From positions 1-32,663 of IMG/VR virus record IMGVR_UViG_3300020385_000035: a DNA stretch of 32,663 nucleotides. One strand, 5' to 3'. A model generated the notes under the pieces. It was not told the DNA's origin, did no database searches, and was given only the letters and a program-made list of their open reading frames with translations. The position numbers were made by a program, and so were the translations under genes. Source of the DNA: a virus. Positions 26,451 through 32,663 of this stretch are shown here, in pieces (within the stretch, counting starts at the first letter, position 1; each line of letters opens with the position of its first letter).

Positions 26451-28412
26451 ATGCCATTAAATTCTTACTTTTTACAAGGATCCAAAGGAGAGCAGAGACT
26501 CGTCCAGGATCTTATTAACGAGCAACTAAAGATATTTGGACAAGATGTTGTCTATCTTCCAAGGAAGATGGTGAGTCAGGATGCAATCCTCAACGAAGCA
26601 ATTGCAACAGAATTTGATGACTCATTTAGGATGGAAGCATACCTAGCAAACTATGATGGTTTTGCAGGTAATGGAGATATTCTATCAAAGTTTGGTGTCC
26701 AATCAACGGATCAAATCACTCTTATAGTTTCAAAAGAAAGATACGAAGATTTCATTAGTCCTTTCTTAGAAGGAGAGGATGTTCTAGTATCATCGAGACC
26801 ACAGGAAGGAGACTTGATTTATCTCCCTCTTGACAATACCATTTTTGAGATCAAGTATGTAGAAGCAAAGAAACCATTCTACCAACTGAATAAGTTATTC
26901 GTCTATCAGTTGAGTTGTGAAGTCTTTGATGCTGCACTTGATGAACTGGTTGATACTGGAATCCAAGAAGTCGATGAGGCAGTATCCGACTTTATCTTCA
27001 CGACCAAACTTACAATGGTTGGTCTTGATGCTCAGCAGGCAACAGCAACAGTTCAACTTGCTAAAGATACTGGTGGTGGTCCTGGTGATTTTGCTGTAAA
27101 TAGCGTCGATCTCATCAATGATGGAACAGGTTATACAGTTCCACCTAGTATTGACTTTGAGGCACCAGGATCAGGTGGAATAACTCCAACTGCTATCGCA
27201 ATAATGACTCAAAGGACTGGTCAAGTAGGTCAGTCAATTGAAAGTATTCAAATCACTAATCCAGGAATTGGATATACACAACCACCAAAAATTACAATCC
27301 GTTCAGCAAATACATTTGGTACAGGTGCTGCTGCAACAGCAATTATTACTGAAGGTGCTCTTGGACCTGGAAACGTCACATTTGCTGGTGTTGGATATGG
27401 GGTAACACCTACTGTTTCTATTGAAAGACCTGATCCAGCCGCAACTGCAACCGCAACAGTGGGTGCTGGTGGAACTATTACAGCATTGAATTTAACATTT
27501 GGTGGTTTTGGATATGTTACTGCACCACCAGTAACTTTCTCTGCACCCTCAAGACCTGGTGCTATTAATTCAGCACAGAATCAAAGTAATGGTACAGGAT
27601 ATCAAGTTAATGATGAATTAACCATAGTAAAAAATCTTGCTGGTACTGCAGGCACAGAGGCAGTTCTTAAAGTTACAAGTATCAGTGGAGCGGGTGGTGT
27701 AACAGGATTTAATGTAGATTATAGTGGTTTTGGTTATGAAGCAAGTGATTTGAGCAATTCTAATGATTACTATGAAGCAAGGGGCGGAAATGGAAATGAC
27801 AACTTCCGTATCCAAATAGCATCAATTATAACTGCATCAGGAATAACCGCTGTTGGTGTTGCAAGCATAACTGCTGGAATTGTTACTTCAATTACATTAA
27901 CTAATCCTGGTACTGGATATAAGAAGGATGTTTCACCAACAGTCACAGTATCTAATGATGATTCAATTAAGGATCAAACTGTTCAAAGAGCAACTGCAGT
28001 TGCAATCCTATCTGTTAATGATACGCTTAGTGGTATTCGATACACTAATGCTGGTGCTGGATATACAGCAGCACCACCTGTCGTCATAGAGGTTCCAGCG
28101 TCTGGAATCAATACAGACAACTATTTACCTGGAGAACTCGTTAGAGGCGTTTCTACGGGCACTACAGCGCATATTCATAGTTGGGATGCATCTACTAACG
28201 TATTGCAGATTACAAATGCATCCAGTAATTTTGCACTTGGAGAAATCGTTGTAGGTATTGGAACTTCTAATCTTGGATCTGATGCTGCCAGAAGAATTGC
28301 AGCAATATCTGACCAAGATGAGTTCGATGAATTTGCAGATAATATCGAAATAGAATCAGAAGCAGACAACATTCTTGACTTTACTGAAAGGAACCCATTT
28401 GGAGAAATCTAA
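26451..28412 (+). CDS. 14: gp14-like neck protein with large GxGY-repeat insertion, 653 aa
   Basis: The first 180 residues carry the gp14 pattern: NSYFLQGSKGEQRLVQDLIN, DVVYLPRKMV, MEAYLANYDGFAGNGD, GDLIYLPLDNTIFEIKYVEA and FYQLNKLFVYQLSCEVF. The last 30 or so residues (ESEADNILDFTERNPFGEI) look like the conserved end. T4 gp14 has about 256 residues, so roughly 400 are extra. Residues about 216-550 hold at least seven GxGY-type repeats (DGTGYTVPPS, PGIGYTQPPK, GVGYGVTPT, GFGYVTAPP, GTGYQVND, GTGYKKDVSP, GAGYTAAPP). Residues about 560-615 hold a module of the form LPGELVRGVSTGTTAHIHSW. T4 gp14 works with gp13 at the head-tail junction. The insertion probably decorates the neck. Its purpose is unknown, but a carbohydrate or surface-binding role would be plausible. 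Confidence 0.85.
   Translation: MPLNSYFLQGSKGEQRLVQDLINEQLKIFGQDVVYLPRKMVSQDAILNEAIATEFDDSFRMEAYLANYDGFAGNGDILSKFGVQSTDQITLIVSKERYEDFISPFLEGEDVLVSSRPQEGDLIYLPLDNTIFEIKYVEAKKPFYQLNKLFVYQLSCEVFDAALDELVDTGIQEVDEAVSDFIFTTKLTMVGLDAQQATATVQLAKDTGGGPGDFAVNSVDLINDGTGYTVPPSIDFEAPGSGGITPTAIAIMTQRTGQVGQSIESIQITNPGIGYTQPPKITIRSANTFGTGAAATAIITEGALGPGNVTFAGVGYGVTPTVSIERPDPAATATATVGAGGTITALNLTFGGFGYVTAPPVTFSAPSRPGAINSAQNQSNGTGYQVNDELTIVKNLAGTAGTEAVLKVTSISGAGGVTGFNVDYSGFGYEASDLSNSNDYYEARGGNGNDNFRIQIASIITASGITAVGVASITAGIVTSITLTNPGTGYKKDVSPTVTVSNDDSIKDQTVQRATAVAILSVNDTLSGIRYTNAGAGYTAAPPVVIEVPASGINTDNYLPGELVRGVSTGTTAHIHSWDASTNVLQITNASSNFALGEIVVGIGTSNLGSDAARRIAAISDQDEFDEFADNIEIESEADNILDFTERNPFGEI
27095..28105 (+). 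repeat. GxGYxxPP repeat block inside gp14
   Basis: At least seven degenerate copies of a unit of roughly 40-70 residues, each with a turn G(T/I/V/F/A)GY, usually followed by PP and a short beta strand (for example TNPGIGYTQPPKITI and TNAGAGYTAAPPVVIEV). The intervening stretches are rich in Ala, Thr and Gly (ATATATVGAGGTITALNL). The same unit occurs in gp7, gp8 and the DUF4815 protein of this window. Confidence 0.85.
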
Positions 28413-28415
28413 ATA
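28408..28415 (+). promoter_or_regulatory. Late promoter box (TCTAAATA) before gp15
   Basis: TCTAAATA differs at one position from TATAAATA. It overlaps the gp14 stop codon and lies 25 bases before the gp15 ATG at 28441, in one of the four gaps over 10 bases. It is probably the start of the gp15-gp16-gp17 packaging unit. Confidence 0.5.
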
Positions 28416-28440
28416 GTTAGTATAGGTCAACCACGGTGTC

Positions 28441-29496
28441 ATGTTAGGACAGTATTATTATCATGAGATTATACGAAAGACTATCATATCTTTCGGTACT
28501 CTTTTCAACAGCATTGAACTCCGGCACACGAAGCAGGACGGATCTACTGAGTTTTCGAGAGTAAAGGTTCCTATTGCGTATGGTCCTGCTGAGAAGTTCA
28601 TTGCAAGACTAGAGCAGAAACCTGATCCAAGAAGAAGGGTATCGATAACTCTCCCTAGATTGGCATTTGAACTGACAGGTATTCAATATGACAATACCAG
28701 AAAGGTTTCCACAATGCAAACCTTCAAAACATTTACCAATAACGGCACTAAGTTAGCAAAGAAAGTCTACATGCCGGTTCCATATAATTTGGGATTTAGT
28801 TTGTCAATCTTGACTCAATATAATGAAGATGCGATGCAAATTATCGAACAGATTCTTCCGTTATTCCAACCAGCATTTAATGTAACAGTTGACCTAGTAG
28901 ATTCAATCGGTGAGAAGAGAGATGTACCACTGGTTCTAGAAAACATCAACTTCCAAGATAACTACACCTCTGGATACGAAGAGAAGAGAGTTATCATTCA
29001 CAACTTACAATTTACAGCAAAGACATACATATTCGGTGCTATTGCTGATAATAGTGAAGGACTTATCAAAAAAGTTCAGGTCGATTATCATACAACTACA
29101 AATACTAAGACTGCAAAAAGAGAACTCAGGTATGTTGCTGAACCTAGAGCACTCAAGGATTACAATGATGACAATGCAACAACACTTGCTGCTGATATTA
29201 ATGCAGAACAAACTCAGTTCCAAGTCACTAATGCATCAAGTTTCCTTGTAGATGGATACATTTACATCACTAACGAACTGATGCAAATCAGGGAAATAAG
29301 TGGTTCAACACTTCTAGTACATAGAGGAGTTGATGGAACTCAAGCAGATAGTCATATTACTGGAGCATCCATTGATGCAGTCACCAAGGCAGATGATGAT
29401 CTGGTCGAACCTGGTGATGACTTCGGATTCAGTGAAGAAAGATTTGACTTTGGTGATGGTAAAACATTTAGTCCTAGTAAAGGTATTGACATATGA
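28441..29496 (+). CDS. 15: gp15-like tail terminator / sheath stabiliser
   Basis: This 351-residue protein matches T4 gp15 (272 residues) in position and pattern. T4 gp15 forms a hexameric ring on top of the finished tail, stabilises the contracted or extended sheath and joins the tail to the neck. The N-terminus MLGQYYYHEIIRKTIISFGT, then FNSIELRH, VKVPIAYGPAEKFIARLEQ and RVSITLPRLAFELTGIQYD (about residues 66-84) are, as I recall, hallmark stretches of this family. Residues about 246-315 form an extra module (ITNELMQIREISGSTLLVHR, then GVDGTQADSH) also found in gp7 and, in weaker form, in the DUF4815 protein. This may explain the added length. It has its own late-promoter-like box and overlaps gp16 by 4 bases. 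Confidence 0.88.
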   Translation: MLGQYYYHEIIRKTIISFGTLFNSIELRHTKQDGSTEFSRVKVPIAYGPAEKFIARLEQKPDPRRRVSITLPRLAFELTGIQYDNTRKVSTMQTFKTFTNNGTKLAKKVYMPVPYNLGFSLSILTQYNEDAMQIIEQILPLFQPAFNVTVDLVDSIGEKRDVPLVLENINFQDNYTSGYEEKRVIIHNLQFTAKTYIFGAIADNSEGLIKKVQVDYHTTTNTKTAKRELRYVAEPRALKDYNDDNATTLAADINAEQTQFQVTNASSFLVDGYIYITNELMQIREISGSTLLVHRGVDGTQADSHITGASIDAVTKADDDLVEPGDDFGFSEERFDFGDGKTFSPSKGIDI

Positions 29497-29918
29497 ATAA
29501 CCAATTTGACAGTATAAATGATACCTTGGATGTTGAGGTTCAAGCAGGCGAAATTGTAAAGGAAACCAAGAAAGAACTCAAGAAAATCAGTGGTCAAGAA
29601 GACCATTTGAAAGATTATGAGTATACTCGTGGCAACCTGTATTCTTTGATTGAGAAGGGACAGGAAGCAATCAACGGTATTCTTGAATTAGCACAGGAAG
29701 GTCAACAACCCAGGTCATATGAGGTTGTCGGACAACTTATCAAGAGCGTTGGTGATGTATCTGATAAGTTACTTGACCTTCAACAGAAGATGAAGGATCT
29801 AAATAAAGAGGAGAAGGCATCTTCTCCAACAACGGTAAACAATGCATTATTCGTTGGTTCAACTGCTGAACTCCAAAAAATGCTCAAGGAAGGGTTGAAA
29901 AAGAATGAAAACCTTTAA
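29493..29918 (+). CDS. 16: gp16-like terminase small subunit
   Basis: This 141-residue, mostly helical protein sits where T4 gp16 (164 residues) does. The small terminase assembles into rings, recognises or holds concatemeric DNA and regulates the large terminase during headful packaging. Supporting features are the early acidic segment, YEYTRGNLYSLIEKGQEAIN (about residues 43-62), ILELAQEGQQPRSYEVVGQL and VSDKLLDLQQKMKDLNKEEK, forming two long helices, and a C-terminal helix. The start overlaps the gp15 stop (ATGA), and the last 14 bases overlap the next small gene. Direct DNA recognition cannot be read from the sequence. Confidence 0.87.
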   Translation: MNNQFDSINDTLDVEVQAGEIVKETKKELKKISGQEDHLKDYEYTRGNLYSLIEKGQEAINGILELAQEGQQPRSYEVVGQLIKSVGDVSDKLLDLQQKMKDLNKEEKASSPTTVNNALFVGSTAELQKMLKEGLKKNENL

Positions 29919-30099
29919 GCAATTTCAACATAATATCCAAGAGATTGATCAGAACCTGTTGGGTCCTGGTCTTGGTCTTATTCAAGTTGCCGGTAACATT
30001 ATTAAGGGTGTTGGCACAGCAGGAGCAGTTTTGAGAAACTTGTCATTGCGTGGTGATACTCCCGCACCAAAGGCAAAGAAAATTCCCAAGGTAAAATAA
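29905..30099 (+). CDS. Small basic protein, 64 aa
   Basis: This 64-residue protein begins MKTFKQFQHNIQEIDQNLLG, an opening common among small proteins of marine T4-like phages. It has a central Gly-rich, fairly hydrophobic stretch (GPGLGLIQVAGNIIKGVGTA, about residues 20-39) and a basic tail (PKAKKIPKVK). The central stretch is probably too polar for a confident membrane helix. The gene overlaps gp16 by 14 bases and is 2 bases from the next, so it is part of the packaging operon. The function is unknown. Confidence 0.7.
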   Translation: MKTFKQFQHNIQEIDQNLLGPGLGLIQVAGNIIKGVGTAGAVLRNLSLRGDTPAPKAKKIPKVK

Positions 30100-30101
30100 T
30101 C

Positions 30102-30698
30102 ATGCCAGCGGTATCTAAAGCACAACAAAGATTTATGGGCATGGTCCGTGCCACCCAGAAAGGTGAAATGGAAAATCCATCACAAGAAGTGTTGGATGCT
30201 GCTAAGTCTATGAAGAAAAAAGATGCGAAAGATTTTGCATCTACCAAGCATAAAGGTTTACCGGAGAAAAAAGAAGTGAAAGAAGCAAAGGGATACGGAG
30301 AAGAAAGATTCTGTGAACTTTGTGGTAAGATGGAGTACAAAGAAGAATGCAGTTATGGTCCCAAAATGTGGGACATGTTTACGATAAGAAACTTTAGTAA
30401 ATCTGTTGTAGTTCCAGGTAAAGCAACTTATGAGGAAGTCAATTGGAGACAAGAGATAGCAGAATCGTATCTTAGAATACAAGAAAGAGGTAGGACATAT
30501 ACTATTATCTTCAATTGGAGAGGAAGAACACTAAAGGTTCAAATGTTCTTCAACAAATTCTCCAGACCGACAAGGGAGGAAGTCCGTGCTGAACTGAGTA
30601 AAGTCTATCCCGGACCAATTGTGCTATACTATAACCCATCACAAAAAGAACCAACTTTACCTTATATGTTTGCAGGAGATGCAGGAGAAAATAAATGA
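30102..30698 (+). CDS. DUF3008-containing protein, 198 aa
   Basis: Residues 2-57 match DUF3008, which I recall as a short family common in phages and bacteria: PAVSKAQQRFMGMV at the start and FASTKHKGLPEKK at the end. After a Lys/Glu linker comes CELC (Cys71, Cys74) with another Cys at 83 (EECSYGPKMWD), possibly a partial metal-binding knuckle, though a fourth ligand is not obvious. Residues about 110-190 form a separate region with RGRTYTIIFNWRGRTLKVQM, FSRPTREEV and VYPGPIVLYYNPSQ. I do not recognise that region as a named domain. The function is unknown. The gene lies between the terminase subunit genes, and its stop overlaps the next start (ATGA). Confidence 0.8.
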   Translation: MPAVSKAQQRFMGMVRATQKGEMENPSQEVLDAAKSMKKKDAKDFASTKHKGLPEKKEVKEAKGYGEERFCELCGKMEYKEECSYGPKMWDMFTIRNFSKSVVVPGKATYEEVNWRQEIAESYLRIQERGRTYTIIFNWRGRTLKVQMFFNKFSRPTREEVRAELSKVYPGPIVLYYNPSQKEPTLPYMFAGDAGENK

Positions 30699-30874
30699 AC
30701 CTGGACCCAGACGCAATTGAAATCCAAAATCTAAACAAGAGTTTTGAGTATATCAAAATTGCAAGAGAGATTGATAATCTACAAGAAATAGAGAATTTAA
30801 AAAATGTAGCGAAGTGCTACGCTAAATTATATTTGAAGACACAAGAAACTGTAGCATCGTTAGGAAATTTATGA
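30695..30874 (+). CDS. Small helical protein before gp17, 59 aa
   Basis: Reading from ATG 30695 (overlapping the previous stop, ATGA) gives a 59-residue frame: MNLDPDAIEIQNLNKSFEYI, KIAREIDNLQEIENLKNVAK, CYAKLYLKTQETVASLGNL. It is helical and amphipathic with no membrane segment. The frame fills exactly the gap between the DUF3008 gene and gp17, and its stop lies 3 bases before the gp17 ATG. This makes a real, translationally coupled gene likely. I recall small proteins of this type beside gp17 in marine T4-like phages, but the function is not known to me. A role in packaging is inferred only from position. Confidence 0.75.
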   Translation: MNLDPDAIEIQNLNKSFEYIKIAREIDNLQEIENLKNVAKCYAKLYLKTQETVASLGNL

Positions 30875-30877
30875 ATC

Positions 30878-32524
30878 ATGGTTGATAATGTATATCTTGG
30901 CAATCCTAATCTAAAAAAAGCAAATACACCGGTTGAATTCACCGAAGAGAATATTATAGAATTTGTGAGGTGTAAGAATGATCCTGTGTATTTTGCAGAA
31001 AATTATGTCAAGATTGTGAGTTTGGATGAAGGTCTTGTCCCCTTCAAACCATACGACTTTCAGCGGAAGTTGATTTCTAACTTTCATGAGAATAGATTTA
31101 ATATTTGTAAGATGCCACGTCAGACTGGTAAATCCACTACATCTGTGTCATATCTTTTGCACTATGCAGTATTCAATGATAGTGTTAATATAGGCATCTT
31201 GGCAAACAAAGCAGCAACCGCAAGAGACCTTCTTGGAAGATTGCAGACTGCTTATGAAAACCTGCCCAAATGGATGCAACAGGGTATCATCGCATGGAAC
31301 AAAGGTTCATTGGAGTTAGAAAATGGCAGTAAGATTTTGGCAGCGTCTACGTCTGCAAGTGCTGTCCGAGGTATGTCATTTAACATCCTCTTTCTCGACG
31401 AGTTCGCCTTCGTCCCAAATCATATTGCTGACTCGTTCTTTGCCTCTGTTTATCCTACTATTACTTCTGGTAAAAGTACCAAAGTAATCATCGTATCTAC
31501 TCCTCACGGTATGAATCACTTCTACCGTCTATGGCATGATGCAGAAAAAAGTAAGAATGATTATGTTCCTACAGATGTTCATTGGTCTGAAGTACCTGGT
31601 AGAGATGATGTCTGGAAAGAACAAACTATTGCTAACACATCAGAGCAACAGTTCAAGATCGAGTTTGAGTGTGAATTCCTTGGATCTGTTGACACTCTGA
31701 TTGCACCAAGTAAACTGAGATCATTAGTATACGATAATCCAATGACCAGGAATGCTGGATTGGATATCTATGAAAAACCTGTGGAAGGTCGAGATTATGT
31801 CTGTACTGTTGATGTTGCAAGAGGAGTCAGTCTAGACTATTCTGCTTTTGTTGTTGTAGATATTACTGAGTTTCCACATAGAGTAGTAGCAAAATATCGG
31901 AATAATGATATAAAACCGATGCTATTCCCCAATATCATCTATGAAGTAGTAAGAAATTATAATAATGCATTTGTTCTGTGTGAAGTAAATGACGTTGGAG
32001 ACCAAGTTGCTTCTATTTTAAACTATGATCTTGAGTATCAAAATCTACTAATGTGCTCGATGCGTGGTAGAGCAGGTCAGATTGTGGGACAGGGATTCTC
32101 TGGTAAAAAGACACAACTCGGTGTCAAGATGAGTAAGACTGTTAAACAGGTTGGATCACTCAACCTGAAGACAATGATTGAAGAAGATAAAGTTATCTTC
32201 AAAGACTATGAGATTATATCTGAACTGACGACCTTTATCCAGAAGCGTAATTCTTTTGAAGCAGAAGAAGGTTGTAATGATGACCTTGCAATGTGTCTAG
32301 TAATCTATGCATGGTTGGTTCAACAGGATTATTTTAAAGAACTTACCGACCAGGATGTTCGTAAGAGATTATATGAAGAGCAGAAGAATCAGATCGAACA
32401 GGACATGGCACCTTTTGGATTTATGTCTGATGGTTTAGAAGAAACTAGTTTTGTAGATGCTGAAGGTGATCGATGGCATACTGATGAATATGGTGACAGA
32501 TCTTATATGTGGGAGTATCAGTAA
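30878..32524 (+). CDS. 17: gp17-like terminase large subunit
   Basis: This 548-residue protein is the ATPase and nuclease of the DNA packaging motor, which docks on the portal, translocates DNA and cuts headful lengths. Walker A is PRQTGKST (residues about 80-87, Lys85) and Walker B is ILFLDEFAF (Asp174, Glu175). The C-terminal RNase H-like nuclease shows VDVARG (Asp312), CEVND (Glu369) and NDDLAMC (Asp468/469). The 57-residue spacing between the first two acidic residues equals that of T4 Asp401 and Glu458 as I recall. It is shorter than T4 gp17 (610), mostly before the Walker A motif. All key residues are present, so it should be active. It overlaps the next gene by one base (TAATG). Confidence 0.96.
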   Translation: MVDNVYLGNPNLKKANTPVEFTEENIIEFVRCKNDPVYFAENYVKIVSLDEGLVPFKPYDFQRKLISNFHENRFNICKMPRQTGKSTTSVSYLLHYAVFNDSVNIGILANKAATARDLLGRLQTAYENLPKWMQQGIIAWNKGSLELENGSKILAASTSASAVRGMSFNILFLDEFAFVPNHIADSFFASVYPTITSGKSTKVIIVSTPHGMNHFYRLWHDAEKSKNDYVPTDVHWSEVPGRDDVWKEQTIANTSEQQFKIEFECEFLGSVDTLIAPSKLRSLVYDNPMTRNAGLDIYEKPVEGRDYVCTVDVARGVSLDYSAFVVVDITEFPHRVVAKYRNNDIKPMLFPNIIYEVVRNYNNAFVLCEVNDVGDQVASILNYDLEYQNLLMCSMRGRAGQIVGQGFSGKKTQLGVKMSKTVKQVGSLNLKTMIEEDKVIFKDYEIISELTTFIQKRNSFEAEEGCNDDLAMCLVIYAWLVQQDYFKELTDQDVRKRLYEEQKNQIEQDMAPFGFMSDGLEETSFVDAEGDRWHTDEYGDRSYMWEYQ

Positions 32525-32663
32525 TGGGATTCGACGAACAGTTTACTTTAGAACACTTACTGTTCAAGAAGAGAACTTGTCGAACCTGTAAAGAGAGTAA
32601 AGATCTAATAGAAGATTTCTATATGACGAGAAAGGGTAGAGGTGTACTCCCGTCGTCATATTC
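32524..32663 (+). CDS. 5' end of a CxxC protein, possibly endonuclease VII-like (partial)
   Basis: From ATG 32524, which overlaps the gp17 stop, the frame stays open to the window edge. Forty-six complete codons read MGFDEQFTLEHLLFKKRTCR, then TCKESKDLIEDFYMTRKGRG and VLPSSY. The CRTC pair at residues 19-22 followed by DLIEDFY resembles the N-terminal zinc-binding region of recombination endonuclease VII-like phage proteins (T4 gp49 type), which resolve branched DNA before packaging. The second cysteine pair and any HNH catalytic residues would lie outside the window, so the enzyme call is tentative. A plain zinc-ribbon protein is the alternative. Confidence 0.65.
   Translation, partial: MGFDEQFTLEHLLFKKRTCRTCKESKDLIEDFYMTRKGRGVLPSSY

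Noticed and set aside
27095-28105. Collagen-like repeat in gp14
   Set aside because: The glycines do not follow a G-x-y triplet pattern. The recurring unit is a G-x-G-Y turn between beta-strand-like segments.
29513-29520. TATAAATG, one mismatch from the late promoter box, inside gp16
   Set aside because: It lies within the first codons of gp16, with the next gene start nearly 400 bases away, so it is likely a chance match.
1-32663. tRNA genes, CRISPR arrays, insertion sequences, factor-independent terminators
   Set aside because: The non-coding gaps total only about 170 bases and I saw no hairpin with a T run, no cloverleaf and no direct repeat/spacer pattern in them.

Overview
This window looks like the late structural region of a T4-like marine myophage, most likely a cyanophage or a close pelagic relative. 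The evidence is the conserved order gp25 - gp6 - gp7 - gp8 - (fibre region) - gp13 - gp14 - gp15 - gp16 - gp17, all on the + strand, with gaps of a few bases or stop/start overlaps. It also carries families typical of marine T4-like phages: a DUF4815 giant protein, a YHYH domain, DUF3008, and fibre proteins with a '(L)GGLSDVD' motif. No tRNA, integrase, IS element, CRISPR array or host gene was seen. All names rest on reading motifs by eye; no database search was possible.

Layout. 1-474: the end of an unrecognised gene and a small unrecognised gene. 511-13535: baseplate wedge genes gp25, gp6 and a 3567-residue protein whose N-terminus resembles the conserved C-terminal core of T4 gp7. 13583-22738: gp8, a 2463-residue DUF4815 protein, and a small coiled-coil protein. 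22771-28412: a fibre cassette (112, 74, 703 and about 55 residues) followed by the neck proteins gp13 and gp14. 28441-32663: gp15 (tail terminator/sheath stabiliser), gp16 (small terminase), three small genes (one is DUF3008), gp17 (large terminase), and the start of a CxxC protein resembling endonuclease VII.

Transcription. Only four intergenic gaps exceed 10 bases. Each holds a TATAAATA-like T4-type late promoter box (two perfect, two with one mismatch), which divides the window into four probable late units. Within each unit the genes are nearly contiguous, as expected for translational coupling.

The most unusual aspect is protein architecture. Two genes take up about 55% of the window. 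Together with gp8, gp14, gp15 and the fibre they share a kit of short, apparently beta-rich modules: GxGYxxPP, HxFxTGDxV, LDDISxxFxG, SGxxAxV and RGxxGTxA. These are inserted into or appended to conserved T4-type cores. gp14, for example, is about 2.5 times the length of its T4 counterpart because of a central repeat block. This looks like module shuffling among virion proteins of one phage, and it is the main candidate here for something poorly described.
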